64,000 nt of DNA from Pseudovirgaria hyperparasitica (lineage: Eukaryota; Ascomycota; Dothideomycetes; Acrospermales; Acrospermaceae): NCBI RefSeq assembly GCF_010093815.1, contig NW_022985577.1, forward strand, positions 1-64,000, given 5' to 3'. Shown in pieces: positions 20,987-34,207 of the stretch (its first letter is position 1; each line of letters begins with the position of its first letter). Under the pieces are notes generated by a model. The model saw only the letters and a program-made list of their open reading frames with translations, ran no database searches and was not told the origin of the DNA. The position numbers and the translations under genes are program-made.

Positions 20987-22766
20987 AGCTTTCGATTCAC
21001 AATCTTTACCTCTTCGTCCAGCATTCATTATCTCAGGGCCTAGCCCTGAAGCTACGTCGGTTAGTGGTCGCAGGCTCTGTCAGTTGGCAATAGGAGAATA
21101 TTGTAAATTCTGTCAAATAAGCTCTTGATAGTTCGTAGGGAGATGCAAGCCTGAGAATCCATACTTTGTCCAGACTCGCGTCCCGTGTCAACATCCCAGC
21201 TAGTCAGCAGATTCAGACAATCAACCTATCTCGCAATCGGCCATTCATGAGTACGCGTGCACGCGTATGATATACTGATCAGATGACCGAGGCGACGAAA
21301 CCTTCCTACCGCATGTTTTGAATTTGGAAACGTCAAGCCCACAGCAGCGGTGTAACACGCTGCCAGCGTCGCCGTTTGGGCTGTCGAATGCGTCCCGATA
21401 GCTCGTCTCCGCCATGCATTGCGTGTTGGCCGTCACATGTGGCGATGCACTGCATACAGCACCGGGCTACCAGATTCAAATTCTTGGACATATCACATAG
21501 TCGCTGGCCAGGATAGTAAGATCTAGAAAATGCAATGAGTGTTGGCCGAAAACAGTTAGCACAAATGTACCAGTTGGCAGGGCGTCTCAGCCACCAGCGC
21601 GTAAGCAGCCAATAGTATATCCGTAACTATGACGGGCTCATGGGCCGCTGACTAGGCGGACGGGAATACTGCATTGGCGCCGAAATAACCTGCTCGCCGG
21701 GATCATACTATATCACGTGCGGCAAATATGGAGCTAGACTAATAAGACTCCGAATGGATTCCTGGCGTTAAGCGCTAGCCTGGTGATCCCAGCCTAGCTA
21801 GAATTGCGGCATGAGCATGATAATTCACTTCGTCGTATTCAGAGGTCGAAGAGTCAAAGAATCGAGCTTGGCCTGTCCTACCATGACCTTACTAAAACTA
21901 GCAGCACCATCTGATACCTGTTTCCAAATGGCATGATCTTGCGATATCTACAAGTCTCAACCCCACCCCTTCTGTCAACAGGGGCCAAACAAGTGTGATA
22001 ATAATATAAAAAAAAGCGCGCAAATGCAAACAACGCGCTTGTTACTGAAGCAGTTGAGTCCCACCACAAACGCCGAGCTGTAAATCCAAGTTAGCTTACC
22101 CACGGATATCGTATTGTGTGCCCAAATGTTACAATCCAGACTCCAGAGTCGTCAGTCCATGCGTGATTTTTGAGTCGTTGTCGAAATGCGGCTAAACGAT
22201 GATGACGACTTGACGGTTGTAGATGTTAAGCACCTCGCCTCGAGGTTAGGGGTAAAGAGGGTTTGATGGTGCATGGTGGGTTGTACATAACAAAGAAAAC
22301 AACGTGTTGGGTCGTATAGTAGTAGTAATCCCTGTTCATGTTCGTGATGCGAAGTATGATCTGCTCATGATATGCGGATTGGCCGTCAGCCGCAAGGCAT
22401 TGGTGCTTGTTTCTTTTTGCAATGGGAATCACCAGGACCCAGAAAATTTGTTGGGAGGTTGCATGGCCTTGTCTTTACGCGAATCAGGCATGTAGTGCAT
22501 GACAGGATTAGGGCATGTGGAAGGTAACGAACAGAATTTGCGTTACAGGCGCTTCGTAACAGTAAGACGGTTCCCTGGCGTCTAAGATGGTCGAAGCTTC
22601 GAGGCGAGATTTTTGGCGGCAATCGTACCAGATCCGAGTATTTATGTGACGAAGGACGTAAATGTAGAATGCGGCGCTTGTGATGAGGTAGAGGGTGTAT
22701 GTACGGTGGTAAGTTGTTTGTGAATGGGTCCCCAAGACGCCGGAGCCGCGGCTTAATGAATTTTTC
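20987..22766. other. Intergenic; no gene seen
   Basis: About 1.8 kb with short ORFs only. No further tailoring gene for the RiPP locus can be read here. Confidence 0.55.
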
Positions 22767-23522
22767 TTATTCAATTCGTCGTCTCTTGCCTTTCGGCGCA
22801 GGATCAAGCGGCGCAGGCGGCGCAGTATCGACGGGAGTCCGCGAGTAAGTGATGGTTCGGGTAGTGACCTGACGAACAACAACCGCGCGGCTGGTACCGC
22901 TTGACTTACTCTTGTCGTCGAACTCACGAGGTGACATAGCCGCGTTGTACGGCGAGTGTACTGATCGTGCGCTCATAGGAGAGCGTATAGGGCCGACTGG
23001 GGAGTACGGACTCTGCGGAATCTGAAGGCGGCAAAGCGATCGTGCTGAAAGTGGGGGGTTCAATGGTGCAGCGGGTGGAAGAGACACTGTAGTTGTTTTC
23101 TCCTTTTCCTCAGGCTTCGCTGCCGGTTTCGAAGCGCTGGAATCGCAACAGCTGCTGGCGCGGGAGGCGGGGCTTGAGATGGTGACCGGGCTTGAAGGCG
23201 TTTCTTTTGCAGTCATTGGTGCGGAGGTTGGGCCATTCGAGCCGAATGATGACATCGTGGATGCTGATACAGACCGTTCAGGGAAGGTAAACTTTGTGCT
23301 TGCTCCTGTCGCGAGTGGACTCATAAGGACTGGCGACAGAGCTTTGAGGAAGTCCATGTACGCAGTTGGCGGAGTGATGGGTGTCTTCAGGTCGTCGTCA
23401 CGTTCTCGTTTCACCAAGGCTGGAGAAGCGGCAATCATGGGACTCCTCAGCTCCGACGGATAGGTGGCAGAGAGGGGAGTCTTCAACGCCGAGAGAGCGG
23501 GCTTGGTCGAAGTTGTAGCCAT
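22767..23522 (-). CDS. Conserved hypothetical Ser/Pro-rich protein
   Basis: A 251-residue single-exon ORF starting MATTSTKPALSALKTPLSA. Mostly low-complexity Ser/Pro/Ala with repeated SP/TP motifs, which are potential proline-directed kinase sites. Two segments look conserved: KTPITPPTAYMDFLKALSP near residues 45-65 and the basic C-terminus ending KGKRRRIE, a possible nuclear localisation signal. I recall proteins of this pattern in many ascomycetes but no assigned function. No transmembrane or signal segment. A nuclear, phosphorylated, disordered protein is a reasonable inference. Confidence 0.65.
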   Translation of the reverse strand: MATTSTKPALSALKTPLSATYPSELRSPMIAASPALVKRERDDDLKTPITPPTAYMDFLKALSPVLMSPLATGASTKFTFPERSVSASTMSSFGSNGPTSAPMTAKETPSSPVTISSPASRASSCCDSSASKPAAKPEEKEKTTTVSLPPAAPLNPPLSARSLCRLQIPQSPYSPVGPIRSPMSARSVHSPYNAAMSPREFDDKSKSSGTSRAVVVRQVTTRTITYSRTPVDTAPPAPLDPAPKGKRRRIE

Positions 23523-25179
23523 GGCTGTATACCGTGCTTCAAGTGAATGACTCGGAATCCCAGTGCGACGAGCAGATTGAATCTAGAAGCCTTGGTGATA
23601 AGTCGCAAGGTAGGGAGAAAGAAGAAGAAAGATTTTGCCCGGGCGTGGGAGACGTCCAAGTTATGACGGAGACAAGAGAGCAGGCCTGGCTGAACCTGGG
23701 CGTAAGTGAAAATATCCCAAGACAGGGCCTGTCGGCTGTATCTTCAATGGTTGTGGAAGTGGCACGTAGGCGCGGGAGCAGAGTAGGACCGGGGAGCAGG
23801 GGCAATCTAGCCTGGCGCGTAGATCTTCGGCTACAAGTTAGAAGATGTTCCACGTTGTCGCTGGCTGGCTGGCTGGATCGAGCTGCGTGGTGCTTGACGC
23901 TCTCTTCACGTCGTCTCATGCAAAGACAGCCGCCCGTAAGCCCAATCGGGACGTAGTGGCCTGGTTCTGATGACCAATAGGAAGAGAGAGTCGCTCTGGT
24001 TGGTCGAAACCCTAAACAATGCACTCGCTGAGTGTGTTTGCCGCTGCAGGACGTCCAAGCCAGTCAATAATAGGTCCTACTCTCCGAAAGGCAAGTACGA
24101 AACACCGGGGATGAAACGTGACGGCTTGTTGCTTTACCGCCCTTGCACGTCTACGAGGCCTGCCGCCAGTCCAGTGACAACAGTGATGTCCAACGGCTTG
24201 GATCTTGATTGGCCTACGCCACTTCTGGCCTGCTGGTTGAAGAGCGTAATGCTTCTAAGAAAAGTCGCAGAAGCCGGAAGATCAGCCTGGAGAAGAACGT
24301 GGTTGTCGATCCGAATATGGATCAGTGCGCGTTGCTCGGTGAGACCACCCGCCTGGTCTGAGAAGGTTTGACGACGTCGGAGGAATGATCGTGAAGCAAA
24401 GATGAGACGATAAACAGAAATAGAACGCGTGTCTCACTCAGTACAACAGAGTGATGCAATATGGTAGGAGCAGAGTTGTGCCGAGAACTAAAGGACCTCA
24501 AATTCCGTCAGAAGGCTGCTCTTTATGCTGCCCTTCAATGATCTGGAACCGCTGTACAGGGCGCGCGCCTCTATTCCCAAACGACCCCGAACACTCTCTT
24601 GTTCACATCTTTCACCCTTGTGAGGCGTTCGTGAAATCTTGTGGTTCGTTACAGACCGCGCGCCTCATCAAGCACGCGTATCTCGTACCCACAGTCCAAC
24701 TGTAGCAGAAGATAAGCCTCCGCCGCCACGAGTGGAGTGCAATCCGCGGGTCAGATTTCAGGCTTGCTGTCCTGGTCACCTTAGGCGCTTAATTATGTTG
24801 GTTTCGACTTCATAATGCACATTGGTCCAGACCGAAGGAGTGCAGTTTCGCGTCCGCCCTCCTGCATTCGAAGGGTTTAGCTCTTAGCTATCCAATAACG
24901 GCGCATATGGAGACGAATGTCATGACTGATCTCAGCGCTTTCCAGTCTTATCGTCTTATGTTTCGAGAGAAGTACCGCAAATTTATCCCGCCCTTGCATC
25001 ATGAGCCCTTTCGTTAAGATAGACTGTTGTAATTAGTAGCCATTCGACAACTGCGAAGTCATCTCGAATGCCCTGAAGGTAATAGCCCAGGTTAAGTAGC
25101 CATGGACTTGTTATGGTTATTCTCATCTTCTACACATAACTCTTGGTATGCCTCCCTCGCCCACGACCACCTGAGATAT
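23523..25179. other. Intergenic; no gene seen
   Basis: About 1.7 kb with overlapping ORFs on both strands but no recognisable domain. Probably the promoter/5' UTR of the Ser/Pro-rich gene and spacer sequence. Confidence 0.5.
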
Positions 25180-25490
25180 TCTCAACATCTTTTATTATTC
25201 TATATAACGCTAAAATTAATACCTAATAAGTTATTTCAATATAAAATAAAACAGGTCCAAAGACTCTCTTGCTTTTGATATCTTAAAAAAAATGAGAGAA
25301 GATATAATATACACTAATTATTCTAAGACGCATCTCTAGTATAATAGATCCCTCAGAGAAGTATACAAGAGATGAGTTAATTTTCCATTTTTATATCGTT
25401 TATTTTTTCTAAGATCTTTTCTTTATCCTGATAGGTACTATCTAGATACTAATATATATACGTATTTACTAATATCTTCTGGTGGTATAT
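25180..25490. repeat. AT-rich island (probable RIP relic)
   Basis: A strongly AT-rich tract full of TA steps (TATAATATACACTAATTATT and similar) with no open frame, between GC-balanced flanks. The appearance matches RIP-degraded repeat remnants; the source element cannot be identified. Confidence 0.55.
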
Positions 25491-25750
25491 ATTTAGACAT
25501 TAAGGATCTACAAATTCCCCAAAAAGAGTGGGTGGTGCATGTGTGAGAGTGAAAAAGGTATGGATCGAAGAATTCACAAGGATGAACGTGGTCAGAGCTA
25601 AGATAGCTCTCAGAACACATCAGTCTCTGACTTGAAGAAATATGAGAATTATCTACATTGGCTGTAATATTGTCTTTTATACGTACGTAGTAGTAAATAT
25701 CGTGCGACAGGACTAAGTATATGGGGTACAATTCCTTCATTACAGTGACA

Positions 25751-28323
25751 TCAACCACCACCATTATATCTCATCAGCCGATGAGCTTCCAAAAGCCCCA
25801 TGTCGCCTATTTCCCCTTCAAGGAACGGTCTCACAGTCTCTCCTACTTTGACAGTGAAATTCTGGGCTATGGTGCTTTCTCCTAAAAGCATAGGCAGGTG
25901 ACAAGCGTGTTGCCCAAAGAATACTTTGCCATCAAATCTACGAGTCCTAGCGAGTGTAGCAAAAGGTTCTTCATTCTTTTCTCCAGTCTGTTGATCAATG
26001 CATATCATTTGACAACGCCGACATGATCCCAGGACCTGGAAGTATTGGCTTCCGACTTGCATGTAACGCCAGTGGTCTTCTGCATAAGGTTGTTCCAGGC
26101 CTGGTAACGTGCCGTAGTCCTCAGCAACTACAATATTGGCTCTGAACACCTCTGCTTGTGCAGCCTTACCGCCCGAAGCCTTAATGAGCTCATTCACCCG
26201 GTTAAGGCTAGATCGTGAGACTACGAGTATGGGGCTTTCATTGGACAGAAGGATTGGTCTCTTTGGATTTGATACCCCGTCATCGGGTGACGGTAAGACA
26301 TCAGGAAGCAATGCGTCGACAGACAACTGATGCTGCTGCAAATGAGCTTTCGAGAACCGTGACGCAGATGAACAGGATCCAGTTGGTGGGAGCCGAACTA
26401 GCTGGCAGGCTACTCCAAGAGCTTGAGTGAAGAAAGACGAGATTTCGCTCGATTCATAGTGTCTCATGTATATGGTATCCCCGCAGATCTTAGTGGATCG
26501 AAGTTTGGACCCATCAGCCTTCGCAAAGTAGCGTGGATCTGCTGACAGTGGGAGTATGACCTCACGTGGATCAAGTTCGGAGCAACTACCCACATAGCGC
26601 ACGCGAAGCAATCCCTCTGCGAGATCAATCTCTGGTCGGAGGAGAGCCATCTTTGGATATTTCTTCTGGCTGAGACTTGTAGCAGTGCCAGAGTGGACCA
26701 AGCACCATTCACGATCCCACGCAAGACCTTCAGCCCGGACTGGCCACGATGTGCCAGTAACGCTCCAGCCTGCACAACTCTTGATGGGATATACCATGAT
26801 ACTCTCCACAAAGTAGTTGCCATGTGCTGGCCGGGCCAAGATATGTTGCTTCTTTGTCAGAGTGGTTGGACTGGGTTCAACAAAGAACTCGTGCATAAAT
26901 CTAGTGAATCGTGACACATCCTCCATACTGCTCATTGCACCTAAGCTTAGTCTAATCATACCTGTTGGCTTTCCAAGCATGATATCATTTTCATTTCCGC
27001 ATCTCTGTCCGGCTGAGAAGTTCTGTTTCAGCTCCCAGGAAGCGAGACCAAGAGACGAAGATATGCCGCCAGGATTACATAGCCCACCTGTACGGACGTC
27101 AATCTTCTTGATCGCCGCTAGCTTTTCGAACTCATGGTTGCTTATCCACGCGCCTTGTGCATTGCGTATGTTGAACGATACGACTGGTCCTTGTGAAATT
27201 TTGTCATCATAGGATGAAGAAGGGTCTTTGTATATTTCACAGACAGGCTGTCCAGTTCCGTGCCGTAAACTTGATAGATTGTGATACAGTTGCTTAGCCA
27301 GAGCAAGCGTATGTTTGGACACCATCTCCAGCGACCCGAATAGCTCCTTATGCATTTGAAGTGCAAATTTCAAGGCAATGATGCTGTGAATCGGTAGGGT
27401 CCCATCTTCAAGTCGATCATGTAAAGTTTCAGACTTCCTAGAATGCCATTCGTCTCTCGAGCAGACTACCAGATCCACGGTGCCTCCACCGAAATACTGG
27501 CGATTGTCAAAGATGTTCGCCGCGTCTTTACGGACAACGATTGCCCCGAGATCAGGAAAGCCAAATATCTTGCAAAGGCTTATAATTGTGAAATCAGGGG
27601 CTGATTTTGCGCTGCCAAGATCTAACGGCGAAGTTGATACAAGAGCGGCTGCGTCCAGCAGTGAGTACGTCCTTGGCTGACCAGGCTCTGATCTGTATCT
27701 GGCTTCTTCAGACCACCTTAGCGGTAGCCTCCGACCATTCATGTTGGACTGCCCGGGATATGCAAAAAGTGTATTTCGGCAGGGTAACGATGATAGCTCT
27801 TGCTGTTGGACTAACCATGACTCTGTCTCCGTATCAGACTCCAAACATCGGGACTCTATAGCACATTCTCGGACTCCTACGAGGCTTGTATGACAGTCCC
27901 GGTGGTATATATAGCGGAATCCCAACGGACAGCCCCGAAAAGCTTCTGTTACGAGTTTGATGCCCGCTGTAGCATTGGCCACAAAGACAATATCGAAGTC
28001 CCCGGGGTCGGCATTGAATAGGCTTAATAGTTCTGAACGTGCGTCCTCGATGCGCCTCATGGATCGTTGTGAGGAATCGGAAGCGGAATGGGGGTTTCCA
28101 TATAGATTAGACATCATGTCGGCGGAGAAACGCTCGATCAAAGATTTCGGATAGAGCGTTGTACCCGCATGATCAAGGTAGGTGGTTTCTAGTTAGCGGT
28201 CAGTGTGATGGCAGCCATCCTCTTCTATAGCCTGTACAAACGTTTCAACATAGGATATTCGGAGTCTCTCAAATCCTCAACGGCGGCATTGTAGCCAGAG
28301 ACAGAGACCGAACCTGTAGCCAT
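25751..28323 (-). CDS. hxB: Molybdenum cofactor sulfurase (HxB/ABA3 type)
   Basis: Two exons, complement(join(25751..28188,28242..28323)), 839 residues. The short first exon (MATGSVSVSGYNAAVEDLR) and a 53-nt intron (GTTTGT donor, CTAAC branch, TAG acceptor) join to TTYLDHAGTTLYPKSL, the family N-terminus. The N-terminal domain is a class-V PLP enzyme with lysine in CKIFGFPDLGA (about residue 234) and the cysteine of RTGGLCNPGG (about 398) expected to carry the persulfide. The C-terminal domain has MOSC beta-barrel features (YFVESIMVYPIKSCAGW; FQVLGSCRRCQMI). The enzyme takes sulfur from cysteine and sulfurates the Mo cofactor for xanthine dehydrogenase and related hydroxylases. Length and domain order are complete. 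The N-terminal domain alone could be mistaken for a cysteine-desulfurase-like RiPP enzyme, but the MOSC half argues for primary metabolism. Confidence 0.93.
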
Positions 28324-29084
28324 AGCTCATGCACTCCTCGTGATACAGCGCTAATTTTATTCTTGAGCCTCCTGTATAGCAATTCAGAGCTTATGTTCCG
28401 AGCACTGATCGTTGTTGTGTTCGTCGGTAGCGGGCAAGCGGATCTTCTTTATGGGTAGAGGTTGTAAAGGTCTCAGTGACGAGAGGGGTCGTTTACTTTT
28501 CACTAATGCTATCCGCAACCCTTCTGCGTCTGCTGTAGAGGGACTGCGTCGTCCATAAGTGGCGATGCGGTGGATAAGTAGACTCTGCGACCGACAGGAA
28601 TGGGGAGACTTTCTGGGATGCACGGTCGGCTCCGATATCCGGGATCACCGGTGTCCCTTCACAAAGTTATTAAGAGGTTGCAGCTGTAGAGGCTGAATCT
28701 CTATAGAAATTGAAGGGAGCGCAACGAAGCCCATTAGCAGCGACAGCCGTAGGGTCTGTGTTGGTCGATAGTAATACTCCCACGCCATCGTGCGGCCGTT
28801 TCATCACCTGCAGGCTTCCTCCCATCGAGGATTGAGGGTGGGGTCGCCACGTGCTGAGGACCCCTGCCCTCCTTAGAGCGTACGAACATAACCCAACTTG
28901 CCACGTATCAATGGTGGAAGTCGTGTGAAAGAACAAATTTGAGGAAATTGGTCTACGCACACACGACGTAATATATCAAAATTCCCGACACCGTGATCCT
29001 GTCCATTCGGGAGTGGCTACCCCCTCTCGTCTAAACATATGTGCCTCGTTTACAATGCAATTCCAACATCCCTTGATTGAGTCC
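28324..29084. other. Intergenic; upstream of the Moco sulfurase
   Basis: About 760 bp holding the promoter of the Moco sulfurase and the 3' flank of the Shr3 gene. No supported gene. Confidence 0.5.
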
Positions 29085-29743
29085 TCACTGCTTCTTCTTC
29101 CCACCTGCAGATTTTGAATCCCTCTTCTCGGCAGATATGCGATCCATCTCAGCGATCTCGGCCTCTTCTTTTTTCTGCGCATACCATTGTCCGGCTTGCA
29201 AGACCAGCACGCCAACCAAGACCAGAGCGACAATTGTATTGCTAGCCGAGATAACCCGAAGGCTATCCTCACGGCCTACGTAGTCTACATTTTCCTCAAC
29301 AGTGCCATCTTCGTTTCCATAGATGCCAGCGGTGACGACGCGCAGGCCTTTGATAATGTTCGCAATGTACACGGCAATACCGCACATGTAGAGAACCAAG
29401 GAGGCACCATCGAACAAGACGTTGGCTTCGGTGGGCTTATAGAGCTTGGTGAGGAAACCAAGCAGCCCGGTCGCAATGACAATGTGAAGGATCCGCGAGA
29501 TCAAAGGTGGTGAGGCGTACAGGAATTTTAGATGCTCTTCAAGCTTTGCAAAGTACGGTTCCGGTTCCGTTGGATTGGCCCACAACACATTGTAATCGTA
29601 CGGGAAGGCTGCAAATAGTATTCCAAGAAAGAAACATGTCGCTGTTGATATTAGCACATCGAATCTATCGCACGCAAGCAGAGCCTTGTCGCAAACTCAC
29701 GGCCAATGATCAGAAACGTCGCAAAAGAGTTCGTCTTGGTCAT
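29085..29743 (-). CDS. shr3: ER membrane chaperone Shr3 (amino-acid permease packaging)
   Basis: Two exons, complement(join(29085..29641,29701..29743)), 199 residues. Exon 1 encodes MTKTNSFATFLIIG; a 59-nt intron with GTGAGT donor and CAACAG acceptor leads to PTCFFLGILFAAFPYDYNVLW, matching the Shr3 N-terminus. Four hydrophobic segments are followed by a lysine-rich cytosolic tail ending GGKKKQ, suited to ER retrieval. Shr3 helps fold amino-acid permeases in the ER and load them into COPII vesicles. Length is normal for the family. Confidence 0.92.
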
Positions 29744-29960
29744 TTTCGGAAGGAGCAAAAACTTGTTCTCGGTAATGTTGATGGGATAGAATTCGGGAAC
29801 GCAAAGGTAGGCTGGGAGAGCCGTACTGCAAGTCTACGACACGATGGGGACCCGGTGCAGGTGCAAGTGATGATGAGATGCAAGATAGAATCCGTCTGCA
29901 ACTTTTCCAGCGCAACTCTTGGCACTTCCCACGCGCGTCCACCGACCACCTGTACGTCTT
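29744..29960. promoter_or_regulatory. Upstream region of the Shr3 gene
   Basis: A short GC-balanced stretch directly 5' of the Shr3 start; no ORF of note and no clear motif. Confidence 0.35.
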
Positions 29961-30235
29961 ATCTAAAATATAGATGATTATACTTCTACATAGCTATATA
30001 CTATATATATTATCAGAAGAGAGAAAACAATAGAGAGTAGTTAGAGAGTAGAGTTAAAATAAAGACTGTTTATAATATTTATTATAATTCAAAGAGTATT
30101 TTTAAAAGACTAATAAGAGTAGTAAAGTATTACATAGCATCTATTAAAGAGATATATATAAAATTCTTTGGAGATAAGAGTCTATAAAAGACATTAATCA
30201 AATGCATAAGGAGTGCTTAGACTTATATTGAAAAA
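29961..30235. repeat. AT-rich island (probable RIP relic)
   Basis: A very AT-rich tract with many TATA and TAATA steps and no long open frame. It separates Shr3 from the pectate lyase. It looks like the other RIP-like islands. Confidence 0.55.
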
Positions 30236-31090
30236 TAATTATGAACGGATAAAACGTGCACTTGTCTTGGCGGCGAAGAGCATCGCCGCAGCCAACCCTG
30301 TATACACTACATCTTCGACCTCCGTGCTAGACTTCGCGGCCTTATCACCTCAACATCCCTCTATCGTCTATGTTTTTTGCGTCTCCACGCAATGTCGACG
30401 TATTCGACCAGAGCATATCTACCTCGGCCTACCTGAGGGGTCAAGACATGTACGTAGAAGCGGCTACTGCAGGCATCAAATTACAGACGCAGAGGCGAAC
30501 GCTAAGCCAATATCGCCGTTGCTTCTTTCTCCGCATTTTCTAGGGATGCCGACATCAGATCCATAATTGGCTACGCGTAAGGCTTTATTATGCCTGTATG
30601 CTGCAGTCATCGCTCATGTCGATGTCTCGACTCAGAGCTCTCTGGATCCGATGACCACCGGACTAGCCTCGCCGCATATTGATGAGCAGCCTCCAGAATT
30701 CTCCTTGGTGCCTTTTCTACTCCCATAATCGACACTATTTGATTGAAACACCTAAGTGTTGCACTCTCTCACTTCTACCGCCTGCAATTCCTTTTAGGGC
30801 CAACTACTCTCAGCCTCTCTCTCATTGGTGCGATATTTCGTTAGGAGTTATAATGGCCATATGGGTAACATCGAGGTTACTGCAATCAAGTAGTTGGATT
30901 TTGCACAGGTTGTTCACTATTCATTTGCAGATACCAAGGATATTTGTAGACGGGAGCATGTCTGCCATCAATTTGAATACAGAATCAGTATAAAAACGTC
31001 AAAGCATCGGACTTTGTTGGTGCTATCCATCACACTGCAATACTCCAACTTCTACTTCGAATCCTTTCATCGTCTCCACCACTTTTCAAT
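30236..31090. other. Intergenic; upstream region of the pectate lyase
   Basis: GC-balanced sequence without a supported gene; short plus-strand ORFs near 30213-30566 and 30679-30993 have no domain features. The proximal part is the pectate lyase promoter. Confidence 0.5.
30989..30996 (+). promoter_or_regulatory. TATA box of the pectate lyase gene
   Basis: TATAAAAA lies 95 bp upstream of the start codon, a normal distance for a fungal gene with a short 5' UTR. It is the only clear TATA motif in this promoter. Confidence 0.55.
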
Positions 31091-32249
31091 ATGAAACTTC
31101 TGTCTGTTCTAGCTGTTTCCGCTCTGGCCGGCCTGTCAGTGGCTGCGCCGACAAGAGTTGAGGAAGAGAAGCGTGTGGTCTTGGACAAACGTGCCGCTGT
31201 CACTGAGACTGCCACCGTCGGTTATGCCACTCTAAACGGAGGGTAAGACCTTATACATAATCATGAGGTATTGAAGAGGGTGTTGACTGATAATCACTTG
31301 CAGCACAAGTGGGGGCAAAGGTGGACCGACTACTACTGTGAGCACATTAGCTCAATTCACTGCTGCCGTCGCCGATGATACTGCTCGTATCGTTGTTGTA
31401 AGTGGCACAATTTCTGGCACTGCGGGCCAGACGAAGATCGGCTCCAACAAGACTGTTATCGGCAAGGACAAGAACGCAAGTATGTTATAATGAGGTCTGT
31501 AGAAGACGTGAGAAGTTCAAGCGCTGATACACGACCAGAGTTGATCGGTAACGGCGTCTTGGTTAAGGGGAAAAAGAATGTAATTATTCGTAACCTGACC
31601 ATCCAAAAGGTTTTGGCTGCAAATGGAGACGCCCTTGGCATCCAAACATCTCAGAACGTCTGGATTGATCACGTCGATCTCTCTTCGGACAGAGATCACG
31701 ACAAGGACTACTACGATGGTCTTTTGGATATCACCCACGGTGTTGACTACGTCACTGTTACGAACAGGTATGCGTCCACCACTGAAGTTGAAATCATTCA
31801 TGCTCAAGCTAAGCCGTTTCAGTTACATTCATGACCACTGGAAAGCTTCTCTCGTCGGCCACAGTGATAGTAACTCGGCGGAAGACAAGGGACACTTGAC
31901 GGTGACCTATGCAAACAACTATTGGAAAAACCTAAACTCACGCGGGCCTTCATTCCGTTTTGGTACTGGCCACATCTTCAACAATTTCTATGAGACCGTC
32001 AGCGATGTCATCAACACTCGCCAGGGCGCTCAGCTGCTCGTCGAGTCCAATGTATTCACTGGGTCCAAGAAACCTCTGTACTCGACTGACGCTGGGTTTG
32101 CCGTGTCGAAAGATAACGACTTTGGTGGGGAGTCCAATACAGCACTGGCTGGGACGCTCAATACCGTGCCATATACATACAAGACTCTCGGGTCTGCCAA
32201 TGTCAAAGCCGCTGTTGTTGGAACTGCCGGTGCGACTCTCAAATTCTGA
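31091..32249 (+). CDS. Secreted pectate lyase (polysaccharide lyase family 1)
   Basis: Four exons, join(31091..31242,31304..31479,31539..31767,31823..32249), 327 residues. Signal peptide MKLLSVLAVSALAGLSVAA, then a short propeptide with a KR at residues 27-28 and another at 33-34 (possible Kex2 processing). The PL1 parallel-beta-helix signature is clear: LIGNGVLVKGKKNVIIRNL, NVWIDHVDLSSDRDHDKDYY and NSRGPSFRFGTGHIFNN, with Asp residues for Ca2+ and the Arg of the RGPSFR segment as likely catalytic base. It cleaves de-esterified pectin by beta-elimination outside the cell. Splice junctions restore the conserved VTNSYIHDHWKASLVGHSD. It suggests a plant-associated or saprotrophic life. Confidence 0.94.
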
Positions 32250-34207
32250 ACAGGTCGGTACCTCGAACGAGGAATTGTCGGCCGTGTGTAGATATCTCCT
32301 TTAGCAAAACCACCTTTTCTTACTTTCTCTTTGAATACATGTCTAGCACATATTGAACATCAGAGGCTTGTCGATAGTGGAGATAGGTTTCTGTATATAA
32401 GCAAATATTGTAGCTCTGAGCTACGTCCTTCTTGCAGAGATATGGTCCCATAGTGGCAGGGAGCTCCAGCGGTGCTACGAAAGTCGCACGAAAGGACCAC
32501 AGTAGCAGTGATAGCCACAGCGTGTTATGAGCAACAAGGTCGGTAGATTACCCATAGCCCTAGCATCGTAGCTGCACATCTGAGAACTTGAAGTCATGCA
32601 ACAAAGACTCCCTAGTAGTGTTCAATGCTACCACCGTAAAATCACATGACTTACCACTTTGGTACACCGTCATAGTGTGTTAATGGTAGTGAGTCTCATT
32701 CATGCAGACTGATTTTATAATCACAGAATAAAACGACCGTAACTCTCGATAGTTTCAAGAAGTTGCTAGAATGTATGTCTGGATTAGTTGTGCAGATTCG
32801 TCCAAGTATCGGTAGGCTGTTGTTTCAGAAGACTTCGGACGAAGAAAGTAGTGCAAGGACGAAGCGGGATGTATGTTTCCGAGTTGCCGCATATTGCAGT
32901 GACTGTGGTACCGTAATTAGAAGCTGGAAGGAGACATGTTTCGAATCTTAGTTCGCTGGGAGAAGCAGGTGTAGAATGAAAGAGCTTCAGCTGATTGAGC
33001 AATGCACTAGCAGTGATGACGCTGACCTTATCTGTCCCTCACACCGAGTGGTTTCGTTTGACCATTGGTATGTGTGACATTTGGAGTCAACACAGCTGAG
33101 CATGCGAATCTTCGAGTGACGTGAGGGAATCGGCCAACACTGAGTCTATTGGTGAGTATCTGGTGGTTGGCGAGGAGGTCTCGCATCCACGAGTACAGGA
33201 AATGGAAATGATAGTAGTAATTGTTAAACTGGCTGTTCGTGTGACTCCATCGCTGAATGAGTACGAGGGAAGCTACAGAAACTGCACAACTCCAGTACCT
33301 GTGTATTGCCGTTGACTGAGTGTGAATGAAACTCTCTCGCTTGGTTCTGGCCAAGCTGATGTTCCAAGTGTGGAGCAACCGCGAACTTCCACCTATGGAT
33401 GTGCGACTTTAAGCTCTAAGCAGAATTGTTGAATACAGAAGGCAATTGGACGCATACAAGTTGGACATATCCCTCGTTATTTCCATGACATGACGCAAAT
33501 CACGTTCAGGGGTCGGTCGTCTCGGCATACAGCTTAAAGGAAAGCCAAAACAGGTTATCTCCCAGCTTGGGATATCTTTACATAACAAGATTAACGACGA
33601 AGCAAGCGAACAGCCCAAAGCAGGATAGTCCTTATGGCGTAAACCCACATGGAGCGGAGACGGGGATCCGGGGTTCGGTATAGCGTGAGGTCCGAACCAA
33701 TTAAAGAGCCTAGAGCGAGTCAGAAATGACGGAGAGTTCTCAAAAGACGCTTCTGCGTGACGCTAGACAGAACCGACTCAAGGTGTACATAGTAAGCTTG
33801 GTCCTGCTTAGGAATGATGGCTGGGGTTAGGTAAATGCGCTTCACAGATGGATCAGGTACACCATAACAGTACGGATCTAATTTGTATAGCGCGTGGAGC
33901 CGAGATTGCGAGGTGCGTTTGCTGTCGGTGTCGTTGACGTCCTTGACCTGCAAGCACGGGGTTTCAATTGTAGTCTAAGTCTGGCTTGAGGATGCATCGC
34001 ATTACGTTCCTCTCAGACCTCACAGTCCGACCTTAAACTTGTACATGGGCATCAAGGCACATGAGCACATGGGAAGTGACGGATAGACACCCCGCATTAT
34101 TACATGTCTGTCCCCAGTCCTGTGCGCTGGTACGGACCAGGGATTTTTGCCGCGACCCCATCTGTGCACCACAGCCGCTCAAGCCACCTTACGGCCCCAA
34201 GGGTTCA
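32250..34207. other. Intergenic; no gene seen
   Basis: About 2 kb between the pectate lyase and a fold-back element. ORFs are short, overlapping and featureless. Confidence 0.5.

Noticed and set aside
25751-28323. Cysteine-desulfurase-like enzyme belonging to the RiPP locus
   Set aside because: The protein is a full-length Moco sulfurase with a C-terminal MOSC domain, lies 5 kb away beyond an unrelated gene, and needs no role in peptide tailoring.
29961-30235. Centromere or origin signal in the AT-rich tract
   Set aside because: Only a few hundred bases long and similar to other scattered islands; a RIP relic is simpler.
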